Positions 47,622 through 56,155 of a DNA stretch of 64,000 bases are shown one piece after another; the stretch's first letter is position 1, and every line of letters begins with the position of its first letter. The stretch is from UBA2377 sp964429385 (GTDB lineage Bacteria; Verrucomicrobiota; Verrucomicrobiia; Opitutales; Opitutaceae), in the NCBI GenBank assembly GCA_964429385.1, contig CAYSBR010000004.1:1-64000 (forward strand), read 5' to 3'. The notes beneath the pieces are model-generated. The model made no database searches, was not told the DNA's origin, and saw only the letters and a program-made list of their open reading frames with translations. The translations under genes and the position numbers were made by a program.

Positions 47622-49100
47622 TTACATGGGCTTGGGGGAGCGCGGCGGGCAGGTGGCGGCGTTGCTGAGCGGGGCGGTGCCGCGAATGCGCGCCAGCAGG
47701 TCCTGATAGAAATCAAAGGCGGGATGGCCGGGGGTGCGGGGCAGCTGCCGTTCCAGATCGCTGGCGGTCTGGCTGGCGCGGGCGAGCGCCTCTTCACGAA
47801 TCTTGGCGGCGCGTTCACGGTAACCGGTATTGTCGATGCCGGCGTGTTCGGCGAGGAGGGGCAGCCAGTTGTGCGCGTATTGGACGTGGGCGGTCTCGTC
47901 GATGATATCGAAGAGCATCATCTCGGCGGACTCCAGGTCTTGGCCTTCCTTGAAGTCTACGTAGCCTTCGTTTTTGACGACGAAGTGTCCGGTCTCCGCC
48001 ACCATGCCGATCATGAAGACATGTTCGTAGAGCTGCTGCGGGGAAATGGGGTCGAGCTTGAAGGCGGCGAGGAGTTCAGCGTGCCGGGAGAGAGCCTCCT
48101 CGAAGGGGATTTTCTGCTCCGCCGCGATCTGTTTGAGGGCTTCGTCACGCAAGGCCTGATCGTAGCCGGAGAATCCCACCTCGTCCAAGCTGATGCCGAA
48201 GTCGCGCAGCCGGGAGTAGCCGGAGTCGCCATGCCGGGATTCATCCCAAAGATGCCGGGAGATATCGTGATGCCACTGCCAAGGCATGTAATGCCCGTAG
48301 TAGAGCCAGGCGAGTTGGTCGTCGGGCAGATTCTTTTCGAGCATGTAGCCGTAGGCCCAGAACAGGCGGCGGGCTTCGATGCTGGTGATAAAATCGGCGC
48401 GCACGTAGTCCATGAAGGGCTGCCTGGGCTTGAGGGGCTCGGTGCGGGCGCTGAAGCGGGTGAGGCGGAAATCAGTGGCAACCCCGGCAGGCTGCGCTTC
48501 CGTGCCGCGGGTGACGGGCAGGGGGGCGCGGAAGTGGCCGCAGGTGGCGAGCAACTCCGTGACTTGGGCGCGATAGGCGGCCTGGGTCTGGTGCGGATGA
48601 CGGCGACGGTAGTCGCGATACCAGAGCCATTGCTGGCTTTTGAGCTGATTGATTTCGTGGAGGAGCGCGATGGTAGGCGCATCGTGCACGGGATGGACCC
48701 CGGCGATGTATTCGCCATAGGCGGCGACGAGGGTCTTGAGCAGAAGTTCGTAGATGCCATCGAGGGCATCGTTGAGTGAAGGGGCGAGCAGGACGGTGTT
48801 GACGAGGGTCTCAAGCCGGGGAGACACGGGGGCGTCGGGTTTGCCGCCGGGGAATTGCGCGACGCGCTCGCGCAGGCGGCGGACGCACTCGGCCTGATCC
48901 CAGATGTGACGGTGGATGGTGCTTTTATCATTCCACTCCGGCACATCCCGGCCCCAGGCGGCGATGAGGCGGTGGATGGATTTTTCCACGTATTGCCAGT
49001 CGTTGAGCAGATCAACCGTGCGGGGTTTTTGCTTCGAGGCGGCATCCACGAGGACGGCGTGCTTTGGTGGAGGGGGCGGGGTGGCCAGCGAGGTGCTCAT
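47622..49100 (-). CDS. Predicted diiron ferritin-like protein
   Basis: A 492-residue cytoplasmic protein, not assigned to a known enzyme. The second half looks like a carboxylate-bridged diiron four-helix bundle: E255, then E287-S-R-H290, then E369, then E402-T-A-H405, that is two E...ExxH pairs about 32 residues apart. An extra H372 follows E369. Trp/Tyr-rich helices (LAWLYYGHYMPWQWHHD) surround the first site. The N-terminal 230 residues are helical with no recognised domain. The start at ATG 49100 is divergent from an AraC regulator by 36 bp, which probably controls it. Oxygenase, oxidase or ferritin-like roles are possible. Confidence 0.7.
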   Translation of the reverse strand: MSTSLATPPPPPKHAVLVDAASKQKPRTVDLLNDWQYVEKSIHRLIAAWGRDVPEWNDKSTIHRHIWDQAECVRRLRERVAQFPGGKPDAPVSPRLETLVNTVLLAPSLNDALDGIYELLLKTLVAAYGEYIAGVHPVHDAPTIALLHEINQLKSQQWLWYRDYRRRHPHQTQAAYRAQVTELLATCGHFRAPLPVTRGTEAQPAGVATDFRLTRFSARTEPLKPRQPFMDYVRADFITSIEARRLFWAYGYMLEKNLPDDQLAWLYYGHYMPWQWHHDISRHLWDESRHGDSGYSRLRDFGISLDEVGFSGYDQALRDEALKQIAAEQKIPFEEALSRHAELLAAFKLDPISPQQLYEHVFMIGMVAETGHFVVKNEGYVDFKEGQDLESAEMMLFDIIDETAHVQYAHNWLPLLAEHAGIDNTGYRERAAKIREEALARASQTASDLERQLPRTPGHPAFDFYQDLLARIRGTAPLSNAATCPPRSPKPM

Positions 49101-49136
49101 TATTGACCATGATAGCATTTTGCTTGCGGCCTGCCT

Positions 49137-49982
49137 ATGTCCGGGAAGGCATATCTTGTGCCTGAAATTGACCGTAGCCTTTGGTATGACCCTTATACGC
49201 AGGACGGATTGAGACTGTCGCCCTCGCCGGGGCAGGAAGGGCTGCAGATCCATGAAGCGGGGGTCCGCGCGTTGGCGGGAGACTGGCGACACCAAGGGGT
49301 GTGCAGCCCATTCTGGCGTTTGTTTTATGACTTCACGCCGGGGGCTTGGGTGGAGTCGGCGGGGCGGCGTCATCCGCTTGGTCCGGGCCGCGTGGTGGTC
49401 ATGCCGGATGGGGTTCCGTTCGATTGCGGCTGTGAGCGACGGGTGGAGCACCTGTGGCTGCACTTTTCCCTGTATCTGTCCCTTCCGGCGGTGGAGCCGG
49501 CGGTCTTTGCGTTTCAGCCGGGACCGGCGTTCCGGACGGTGGCTCGTGAATTGCGCGACTGGATACGAAAAAAAAATGCGGAGGCGGTGAAGCATACAGG
49601 CATGGCTTTGCTGCATCTGGTGTTTGCCGAAAGCCGCGTGATGCCGGGCGTGATGCCCGCCCGGATCCGCATGATCTGCGCCTGGATTGAGCACCACCTC
49701 GGTGGTGAAATCACCAACGAGATGCTCGCCGCGCAGGCCGGCATGAGCGGGGAGGCCTTTATCCGGTGGTTCAAGGCGCGCCTTGGCCGTACGCCGGCGG
49801 CCTTTGTGGCGGAGCGGCGGATACGCGAAGCCTGCCGTCGGCTTGCGTTTGGGGAGGATTCCATCGAGCAGGTGGCGGAGGCGGTGGGATTTGCCAACCG
49901 GCATCACTTCAGCCGGGTGTTCAAACGCTATGCCGGCTGCGGGCCGGCGGAGTTCCGGCGCGGGCATCGAAGACCAGTCTGA
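49137..49982 (+). CDS. AraC-family transcriptional regulator
   Basis: A 281-residue regulator. The N-terminal half is an atypical cupin-like sensor (WRLFYDFTPGAWVESAGRR, VEHLWLHFSLYLSL). The C-terminal AraC DNA-binding domain spans about 178-278, with ITNEMLAAQAGMSGEAFIRW and the second helix-turn-helix SIEQVAEAVGFANRHHFSRV followed by FKRYAGCGPAEFRR. It is divergently arranged with the diiron gene across a 36-bp gap, the usual arrangement of a regulator and its target. Confidence 0.92.
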   Translation: MSGKAYLVPEIDRSLWYDPYTQDGLRLSPSPGQEGLQIHEAGVRALAGDWRHQGVCSPFWRLFYDFTPGAWVESAGRRHPLGPGRVVVMPDGVPFDCGCERRVEHLWLHFSLYLSLPAVEPAVFAFQPGPAFRTVARELRDWIRKKNAEAVKHTGMALLHLVFAESRVMPGVMPARIRMICAWIEHHLGGEITNEMLAAQAGMSGEAFIRWFKARLGRTPAAFVAERRIREACRRLAFGEDSIEQVAEAVGFANRHHFSRVFKRYAGCGPAEFRRGHRRPV

Positions 49983-50017
49983 GCCGGCGTTTAATCTATG
50001 GGCGGTGTCTTTCGGTG

Positions 50018-50059
50018 ATGATTTATCATATTAAATCATACCGCACTTGCCATATGGCA
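50018..50059. promoter_or_regulatory. Palindromes upstream of the small HTH gene
   Basis: ATGATTTA (50018-50025) and TAAATCAT (50032-50039) form an 8-bp inverted repeat with a 6-bp spacer, and TGCCATATGGCA (50048-50059) is a perfect 12-bp palindrome. Both lie in an AT-rich block that stands out in this GC-rich region, 40-80 bp before the start of the next gene. They look like operators, possibly for that gene's own product. Confidence 0.55.
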
Positions 50060-50099
50060 TGATATGGAATGATATTGAGGCGAACCACCAAATATACAC

Positions 50100-50483
50100 A
50101 TGGCAAAAGACAAAATACTCAAGGCACTGGCCGCGGCCCGCGCCAAAGTTGATAAGCTAGAAAAAGCGGTTGCCGCGAAGCGGAACCAGGCGCTCGCCAA
50201 GCTGCATCTCCAGCATGGCTTTGACAGCATCGGGGAGTTTATCGCGGCGCTCCAGTCCGTCGCGGGCGGCAAGCGGGGCCGTGCGCCCAAGGCGGCCGCC
50301 GCGGGTGCGGAAGGCAAGCGCCGCACGCGCGCCGTCATCACTCCCGAGGTCAAGGCCCAGGTCAAGGCGCTGACGGAAGCGGGCAAGACGGGCAACGAGA
50401 TTGCCAAGGCGACCGGCATCTCCCTGCCGAGCGTCCAGAACATCAAGAAGGAGCTCGGCCTTATCAAGCCGCGCAAAAAGTAA
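50100..50483 (+). CDS. Small coiled-coil protein with C-terminal HTH
   Basis: A 127-residue basic protein. The N-terminus is helical with heptads (ILKALAAARAKVDKLEKAVA), followed by an LQHGFDSIGEFIAALQSV segment and a basic linker rich in Ala, Gly, Lys and Arg. The C-terminal third (VITPEVKAQVKALTEAGKTG then NEIAKATGISLPSVQNIKK) is a resolvase-like helix-turn-helix. The layout, a dimerising coiled coil plus a basic DNA-binding end, fits a nucleoid-associated or regulatory protein. I do not recognise a named family. It is followed by a strong terminator and preceded by palindromes. Confidence 0.75.
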   Translation: MAKDKILKALAAARAKVDKLEKAVAAKRNQALAKLHLQHGFDSIGEFIAALQSVAGGKRGRAPKAAAAGAEGKRRTRAVITPEVKAQVKALTEAGKTGNEIAKATGISLPSVQNIKKELGLIKPRKK

Positions 50484-50514
50484 GCGATTTCTGCTTCTCC
50501 TGACAGATCCGGCC

Positions 50515-50541
50515 CCTCCGCAGCAATGCGGAGGTTTTTTT
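50515..50541 (+). terminator. Rho-independent terminator
   Basis: CCTCCGCA (50515-50522) pairs perfectly with TGCGGAGG (50527-50534) around a GCAA loop, followed by seven T residues. It ends the transcript of the coiled-coil/HTH gene. It also argues against the aminotransferase starting at the ATG at 50545, just 3 bp after the T run. Confidence 0.95.
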
Positions 50542-50580
50542 GTGATGACAACTGCGGGGCGGAGCCTTGGTGATGTCGGC

Positions 50581-51498
50581 ATGCCCGCCGATTTCATCCA
50601 AGCCAACACCAACGGACGCCTGCATGATGCGCGAGAGCCTTCGATTGCGCCGCTCAACCGCGGGTTTCTGTATGGTGATGCGATCTACGAGGTGTGGCGC
50701 ACGTATCACGGGGTTTTGTTTGCGTGGCGGGAACATTGGGACCGGTTGGAGCAGTCCGCCGCGGCGCTGGGATTGGAGTTAAGTTGGAACGCGGACCAGA
50801 TGCTGGCCGAGATCAAGCGCACGGCGGCTGCGTTTCGCGCGGAGACGGCATATGCGGGCGAGCTCTACATCCGGTTGCAGATCACGCGGGGGGGCGGGCC
50901 CATCGGATTGGATCCGGGACTTTCCGACGGGGCTGATTTTGTGCTGCTTGTGCAGGCAAACAAAGCGGTGCCGGAGGAGAAGTTGCGTCTTGGTTACACG
51001 CTTTCATTGGCGACCAGCCTGCGGCGTAATCCGGCCGAGACGCTCAATCCGGCGTGGAAAACCGGGAACTATCTCAACAATATCCTCTGCCTGCGTGAAG
51101 CGAGGGCCCGGGGGGCGGATGAGGTCGTCATCACCAATCTTGCCGGGGAGGTGGCGGAATCCTCGGTGACGAATCTCGCGTTTGTACGGGACGGGGTGAT
51201 CCTGACCCCGCCCCTGACGGCGGGGATTCTGGCGGGGATCACGCGTGAGCTTGTGCTCAGCCGCATCGCGCCGGCAGCGGGTTTGCCGGTGCGCGAGGAG
51301 ATGGTGCGCCCGGATGATTTTTCGCGGATGCAGGAGTGTTTCATGCTTTCGACGACGCGGGACGTGTCCCCGGTCGGGCGCATTGATGCCCACTCGTTCC
51401 AGGTGGGACCGGAGACGGTCACCCTGCGCCTGAAAGCGGCGTTTGCCGGTTATGTGCGGGATTATATCGCCCGCCATCCGGAGCAACGGCTGGACTGA
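50581..51498 (+). CDS. Class IV (branched-chain/D-amino acid) aminotransferase
   Basis: A 305-residue PLP-dependent fold-type IV transaminase. The N-terminal ANTNGRLHDAREPSIAPLNR and GFLYGDAIYEVWRT segments match BCAT/D-amino acid transaminases. The PLP lysine lies in LNPAWKTGNYLNNIL near residue 159, and the phosphate-binding glutamate is in EVAESSVTNLAFV. TAGILAGITRELVL follows as usual. Function within the family (branched-chain, D-Ala or 4-amino-4-deoxychorismate lyase) cannot be settled. I use ATG 50581 because an earlier ATG at 50545 abuts a terminator. Confidence 0.88.
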   Translation: MPADFIQANTNGRLHDAREPSIAPLNRGFLYGDAIYEVWRTYHGVLFAWREHWDRLEQSAAALGLELSWNADQMLAEIKRTAAAFRAETAYAGELYIRLQITRGGGPIGLDPGLSDGADFVLLVQANKAVPEEKLRLGYTLSLATSLRRNPAETLNPAWKTGNYLNNILCLREARARGADEVVITNLAGEVAESSVTNLAFVRDGVILTPPLTAGILAGITRELVLSRIAPAAGLPVREEMVRPDDFSRMQECFMLSTTRDVSPVGRIDAHSFQVGPETVTLRLKAAFAGYVRDYIARHPEQRLD

Positions 51499-51538
51499 GC
51501 CGGACTCATGCCGGAGAGGCCGGGCGCATCGCGCACGG

Positions 51539-51874
51539 TCAATAACGGGCGAGGGTCGGATCAATTTCCTGCGCCCAGGCATCAATGCCCCCGGCGATAT
51601 TGGAAACGGCTGCGAATCCGTTGTGACGGAGGAATTCGGTGACGCGAAGGCTGCGGCCCCCGTGGTGGCAGAGGACGAGGATATGCCGGTCGCGGGGCAG
51701 CCCGGGCAGGGCTGCGGGAATCTGCCGCATCGGGATGAAATCGGCTTCCGCCACACGGCAGATTTCCCATTCAAAGGGTTCGCGCACATCCAGCAGCAAC
51801 GGCGGAGCGGAGGGAGGAGTGTCGAGCAGGGCCTTGGCTTCGGTGACGGTAATTTCGAGGGGGAAGTCGGACAT
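51539..51874 (-). CDS. Rhodanese-domain protein
   Basis: A 111-residue single-domain rhodanese, a sulfurtransferase or persulfide carrier. It has LLLDVREPFEWEICRVAEA near residue 23 and the active-site loop CHHGGRS near residue 67 with the nucleophilic cysteine, then FAAVSNIAGGIDAWAQEID. Cytoplasmic, no signal peptide. The start at ATG 51874 (MSDFPLEITV) is favoured over a longer frame that overlaps the ruvX region. It runs convergent with the aminotransferase. Confidence 0.92.
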   Translation of the reverse strand: MSDFPLEITVTEAKALLDTPPSAPPLLLDVREPFEWEICRVAEADFIPMRQIPAALPGLPRDRHILVLCHHGGRSLRVTEFLRHNGFAAVSNIAGGIDAWAQEIDPTLARY

Positions 51875-51962
51875 GGTCTTACTTGAGGGATCAGGCACGC
51901 GGAAGCGGCGGCCCGGCGCAAATGAAATTGCGCCGGGCGTTGCCGGGGGGCAAACCCGCAGC

Positions 51963-52391
51963 ATGCGATGCTTGGGCATTGATTATGGCACCCGGCGGAT
52001 CGGGCTCAGTTACGGCGACGCGATCGGCGTGGCCACGCCGCTGCCCGCGTTGGTGCAGGCGGCAGCGGAGCAACGCTGGGCGGCACTCCTGGCGGTGATT
52101 GCGCAACGGCGCATCACGGACTTGGTGCTGGGCTATCCTTATAACATGGACGGCTCGGTGGGCTTCAAAGCGAAGGAGGTGGATGCTTTTGCCGCACGGC
52201 TGAAGGCCGAATCGGGCCTGCCGGTGCATCTGGTGGACGAAACGCTCACGAGTGCCGAGGCGGAGGCGAGCATCGCGAGAAAGGACCGGCGTGCGGTGCG
52301 TGCGAGCGGACTGGTGGATTCGCGAGCGGCGACACTCATTTTGCAGGACTATCTCGATCAGAAACTGCCCCCGCCCGAGATGGCGTGGTAG
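51963..52391 (+). CDS. ruvX: Putative pre-16S rRNA nuclease / Holliday resolvase-like YqgF
   Basis: A 142-residue RNase H-fold protein. Motifs are LGIDYGTRRIGLSYGD at the N-terminus, GYPYNMDGSVGFKAKEV near 55, VDETLTSAEAE near 90 and the C-terminal DSRAATLILQDYL. The conserved acids D7, E92 and D116 form the active site. In E. coli YqgF processes 16S rRNA. ATG 51963. The rhodanese gene is divergent. Confidence 0.93.
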   Translation: MRCLGIDYGTRRIGLSYGDAIGVATPLPALVQAAAEQRWAALLAVIAQRRITDLVLGYPYNMDGSVGFKAKEVDAFAARLKAESGLPVHLVDETLTSAEAEASIARKDRRAVRASGLVDSRAATLILQDYLDQKLPPPEMAW

Positions 52392-52449
52392 GGCGCGGCT
52401 GTTGTCACGGGTGGACAGTGAAGGCAAACACGGTTAGCCCCGTGCATCA

Positions 52450-53208
52450 GTGAAATCATTGGCCGTAACTTCATCCCGGTGGAAATGTGTCTGCGCCTAC
52501 GACGGCACAGGTTTTTCGGGCTGGCAGAGTCAGGCCGGCGGCAATGCGGTGCAGGATGTGATCGAGGCGAGGCTGGCCGGAATTTTTGGGCGGCAGATCC
52601 GCATCAGCGGCAGCGGCCGGACGGACGCCGGGGTGCATGCGTTGGGGCAGGTGTTTCATTTTGATGCGGAGTGGCGGCATGGGGCGGAGAAGCTGTTGGC
52701 GGCGTTCAAGGTCGGGCTGCCCCCGGCGGTGCAGATTAGATCGGCCCGCCGGGTGCGGGCGGATTTTCATTCACGCTTTCAGGCCACCGGAAAACGCTAC
52801 GAATACCATCTGCACCTTGGGGATGCGGATCCGTTTGTGCGGCCGTTTAGCTGGAGCGTGTTTCGTCCGCTGGATTTCGCGGCGATGGAGGCCGCGGCGG
52901 ATATTCTGCGGGGGCGGCATGATTTCCGGGCCTTCACCGCGCTCAACGGTCCGGCCAGGGAAGATACGGTGCGCGATCTCCGCCGGCTGGAGCTGCGCCG
53001 GCGCGGGCGAAGGATCACGATCATCGCGGAGGCCGATGGGTTTCTCTACAAGATGGTGCGCAGCCTGGTGGGGGTGCTGGTGAGTGTGGGGGAGGGGAAG
53101 CTTCGGGCGGAGCAGGTTGGTGAAATCCTGACTTCGCGGCAACGCACGGCCCTGGTGGAGACGGCGCCGCCGCAGGGGTTGTTTCTGGTCAGGGTGTTTT
53201 ATGCATGA
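52450..53208 (+). CDS. truA: tRNA pseudouridine synthase A
   Basis: A 252-residue enzyme that converts U38-U40 in tRNA anticodon stems to pseudouridine. The catalytic aspartate is in GSGRTDAGVHALGQ near residue 57. CAYDGTGFSGWQSQAGGNAV at the N-terminus and the later ADGFLYKMVRSLVGVL are also typical. The apparent start is GTG at 52450. The stop overlaps the comF start by 4 bp (ATGA). Confidence 0.95.
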   Translation: MKSLAVTSSRWKCVCAYDGTGFSGWQSQAGGNAVQDVIEARLAGIFGRQIRISGSGRTDAGVHALGQVFHFDAEWRHGAEKLLAAFKVGLPPAVQIRSARRVRADFHSRFQATGKRYEYHLHLGDADPFVRPFSWSVFRPLDFAAMEAAADILRGRHDFRAFTALNGPAREDTVRDLRRLELRRRGRRITIIAEADGFLYKMVRSLVGVLVSVGEGKLRAEQVGEILTSRQRTALVETAPPQGLFLVRVFYA

Positions 53209-53939
53209 ATCCGGCGCTGGAGACGTGGGCCCGGGGGCTGGGCGGGGTGTTTTTCCCGCCGGTGTGCGTACACTGCCGGGCCTTGGTTGAGGGCGGCGAT
53301 TACCGGCATCTTTGCGTCCGCTGTGCGCGCCAGATCGAGTTTGTGCAGCCTCCCGCCTGTTCGCATTGCGGTCATCCGTTCTACGGCGTGATGGAAGGAG
53401 AGCGGATCTGCCCGCATTGCGAGGGCCTGCATCCGGCTTATCGCGAGGGACGCACGGCGGTGTTGCTCAAAGGCCCGGCTCGCGCGCTGGTGCACGAGTT
53501 GAAGTATCACAAGGGGCTGTTCGTGCTGGAGGACATGGAAAGAATCTTCCGGCAGTCGCCGATGACGGGAGATTGGGTGCGAGGCCGGACGCTTGTGCCG
53601 GTGCCGTTGCATCCTCGCAAGGAGCGGGAACGCGGCTACAACCAAAGCCGTCTGCTGGCGGAGTGTCTTGTGCGCGCGGCGGACGGGGCGGCGAAGATCG
53701 CCCCGCTGTTGAGCCGCGTGGAGGACACCCGATCACAAACTTATCACGACCGGCGCACGCGTTTGAGCGGCCTGAAAAATGCCTTTGCACTGGCCCCGGG
53801 GGCCGCCATAACTCCGGCCGAATCCTATCTGCTCGTTGATGACGTTTTCACCACTGGTTCCACTCTTAACAGCTGCGCCCGCGTGCTCCGCCGCGCCGGC
53901 TGCCTGAACCTTGATGTCGTGACCTTTGGCCACGGCTGA
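53205..53939 (+). CDS. ComF-family phosphoribosyltransferase-like protein
   Basis: A 244-residue protein with an N-terminal zinc-finger region holding five CxxC or CxxC-like pairs (CVHC, CVRC, CSHC, CPHC) and a C-terminal PRTase fold with LLVDDVFTTGSTLNSCARVL near residue 210. It lacks evidence for a substrate. Family members are linked to DNA uptake (ComFC) in competent bacteria but are also common elsewhere. Translationally coupled to truA. It ends 9 bp before accD. Confidence 0.9.
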   Translation: MNPALETWARGLGGVFFPPVCVHCRALVEGGDYRHLCVRCARQIEFVQPPACSHCGHPFYGVMEGERICPHCEGLHPAYREGRTAVLLKGPARALVHELKYHKGLFVLEDMERIFRQSPMTGDWVRGRTLVPVPLHPRKERERGYNQSRLLAECLVRAADGAAKIAPLLSRVEDTRSQTYHDRRTRLSGLKNAFALAPGAAITPAESYLLVDDVFTTGSTLNSCARVLRRAGCLNLDVVTFGHG

Positions 53940-53948
53940 AAATCACCC

Positions 53949-54818
53949 ATGCATTTCGACAAACCGACTTACACGGTCCGCAAAACCAGCCGCCGGAAAG
54001 ACATTCCCCAGGGGCTCTACACCAAAGATCCCGTTTCCGGCGACACCCTGTTCACCAAGGATATCGAGGATAACTCGATGGTGGTGCCCGGCAGCGGGTA
54101 TCACTTTCCGATCGGGGCCCGTGAGCGCCTGTCCCGGCTGCTTGATGAGGGCTCGTTCTCCGAGTGCGATGCCAACGTGAAGTCGGCCGATCCGCTCGGT
54201 TTCACCGATTCGGTGCCCTACACGACCCGGTTGAAGAAATATGAGAAGGCGTCCGGCCTCTCGGAAGCGGTGGTCTGCGGCACCGGCCGGATCCACGGTA
54301 TCGAGGTGGCTATCGCGGTCATGGATTTTCGTTTTTGCGGCGGCACCCTCGGCTCGGCCACGGGCGAGAAGATCACCCGCACCATCGAGCTGGCGATCCA
54401 GCGAAAAACCCCGTGCATCATCTTCAGCACCTCCGGTGGGGCGCGCATGCAGGAGGGCATCCTGTCCCTTATGCAGATGGCGAAGACCAGCGCCGCGCTG
54501 GGCCGGCTGGCGGAGGCGCGTCTGCCTTATATTTCGGTGCTGACCCATCCGACGACCGGTGGTGTTTCAGCGAGCTACGCGACCTTGGGTGACGTGATCC
54601 TCGCGGAGCCCGGGGCCTTGATCGGCTTTGCCGGCCCGCGTGTGATCAAGGATACGACCAAACAGACGCTGCCGCCGGGCTTTCAGACTTCCGAATTCCT
54701 GCTGGAGCACGGGTTGGTGGACATGATCGTCAAGCGCCCGGAAATGCGGGATCGGTTGCGCGATATTCTGCAGGCTATCTTTCTTAAAAAGAAGCCTGCG
54801 GCGGCACCCAGGGACTGA
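53949..54818 (+). CDS. accD: Acetyl-CoA carboxylase carboxyltransferase beta subunit, zinc ribbon lost
   Basis: A 289-residue subunit that, with AccA, carboxylates acetyl-CoA to malonyl-CoA for fatty acid synthesis. The crotonase-like body is standard: SEAVVCGTGRIHGIEVAIAV, DFRFCGGTLGSATGEKI, FSTSGGARMQEGILSLMQM and HPTTGGVSASYATLGDVI. The N-terminal zinc ribbon of normal AccD needs four cysteines at positions 27, 30, 46 and 49. Here those positions are D27, S30, V46 and S49, while flanking residues align. The protein therefore cannot bind zinc in the usual way. folC follows 15 bp on, a common neighbour. Confidence 0.95.
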   Translation: MHFDKPTYTVRKTSRRKDIPQGLYTKDPVSGDTLFTKDIEDNSMVVPGSGYHFPIGARERLSRLLDEGSFSECDANVKSADPLGFTDSVPYTTRLKKYEKASGLSEAVVCGTGRIHGIEVAIAVMDFRFCGGTLGSATGEKITRTIELAIQRKTPCIIFSTSGGARMQEGILSLMQMAKTSAALGRLAEARLPYISVLTHPTTGGVSASYATLGDVILAEPGALIGFAGPRVIKDTTKQTLPPGFQTSEFLLEHGLVDMIVKRPEMRDRLRDILQAIFLKKKPAAAPRD

Positions 54819-54833
54819 ATCCGCGCAACAGGC

Positions 54834-56138
54834 ATGTGTGCCGTGACAACCCCCGAATATACGGCGGTCGCGGACTATCTTTATAGTCTGAAGGCCCGTG
54901 GCGTGAAATTCGGCATCGACCGGATGCGGCTGTTTGCGGCGGCTTTGGAGCATCCCGAAAAAGCGGTCCCGCTGATTCATGTCGCCGGCACGAATGGCAA
55001 GGGCTCCGTGTCTGCGATGCTCGACTCCATCCTTCACGCGGCGGGTTGGCGCACCGGTTTGTACACCTCGCCGCATCTGGTGCGTTTGGGGGAACGGGTG
55101 CAGGTGGACCGGCGGCCGTTGAGCGAGGCGGAGATCTGCACCTATGTACGTGAACTGCGACCGGTGGCCGAGCGCACGGGGGCCGGCGGCGATGATGACC
55201 ATCCGAGCTTCTTTGAATTCATGACGGCCATGGCCTTCCTGCAATTCCAACGGCGGGGGGCCGACATTGGCATTGTGGAGGTCGGGTTGGGTGGCCGCCT
55301 GGATGCGACCAACATTGTGGAGCCGGAGGTGACGGTCATCTCTTCCATTGGACTCGATCATACGGAGCAGCTGGGGGATCGTATCGAGTTGATCGCGGCG
55401 GAAAAAGCCGGGATCATCAAGCCGGGTCGCCCGGTGGTGATGGGCCGTGTGCCGCCGGAGGCGGAGACGGTCATCCGTGCCCGGGCATTGGCGCTGGGAG
55501 CGCCGCTGGTCTCGGTGCAGGAAGTTTTTGGGGGCGACGGGGACAACTATCCGGCCACCAATCTGGAAGGCGAGTATCAGCGTTGGAATGCGGCCACCGC
55601 GACCTTGGCGGCCAGGGCGTTGCCGGCCCGCTGGCGGATCACTCCGGCAATCATCGACCAAGGGTTGCGGCAGGTGGATTGGCCGGGCCGGTGGCAGCGT
55701 CTGCACTTGGGCGGACGCGCTGTGATTCTCGACGCTTCGCACAATCCCGAGGGCGCGGCGGTGCTGGCGGCCAATCTCGCGCAGCTTGCGCGGGAGACGG
55801 GCCGGCGGCCGGTTGTCATCACCGGCTCGCTGGGGATTGCGCGGGCGAGGCCGCTGGTCGAGACGGTGGCCCGGTTCGCCGCAGAGATCCACTTTGTCGT
55901 TCCCCAGCAGGCGCGCGCCTGCTCGCATGCCGACCTGGAGGCATTGGTCCCGGCGGATTTTTCGGGCAAGGTGCGCCGGGCCACGGTGGAAGGACTGTTT
56001 CCGACCGCCGGGATTTGCACGGCTGGCGGACCGGAAGATGTTCTGGTCGTGACTGGCTCGATCTATCTGGTGGGTGAGATCATGACCCGGCTGGAGCCGC
56101 AACGCGGTCCCGGTGAAGGGCGCCTGCAGGATTTTTGA
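54834..56138 (+). CDS. folC: Bifunctional dihydrofolate/folylpolyglutamate synthase
   Basis: A 434-residue Mur-ligase-family enzyme that adds glutamate to dihydropteroate and folates. The P-loop is VAGTNGKGSVSAMLDSI near residue 47, GLYTSPHLVRLGERVQVD follows, then VEVGLGGRLDATNIVEP near 147 and the C-terminal ILDASHNPEGAAVLAANL near 300. It starts at ATG 54834, 15 bp after accD, in the run truA-comF-accD-folC. Accompanied by no other folate gene. Confidence 0.95.
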   Translation: MCAVTTPEYTAVADYLYSLKARGVKFGIDRMRLFAAALEHPEKAVPLIHVAGTNGKGSVSAMLDSILHAAGWRTGLYTSPHLVRLGERVQVDRRPLSEAEICTYVRELRPVAERTGAGGDDDHPSFFEFMTAMAFLQFQRRGADIGIVEVGLGGRLDATNIVEPEVTVISSIGLDHTEQLGDRIELIAAEKAGIIKPGRPVVMGRVPPEAETVIRARALALGAPLVSVQEVFGGDGDNYPATNLEGEYQRWNAATATLAARALPARWRITPAIIDQGLRQVDWPGRWQRLHLGGRAVILDASHNPEGAAVLAANLAQLARETGRRPVVITGSLGIARARPLVETVARFAAEIHFVVPQQARACSHADLEALVPADFSGKVRRATVEGLFPTAGICTAGGPEDVLVVTGSIYLVGEIMTRLEPQRGPGEGRLQDF

Positions 56139-56155
56139 TCTGCAGGCCGCTGCGC

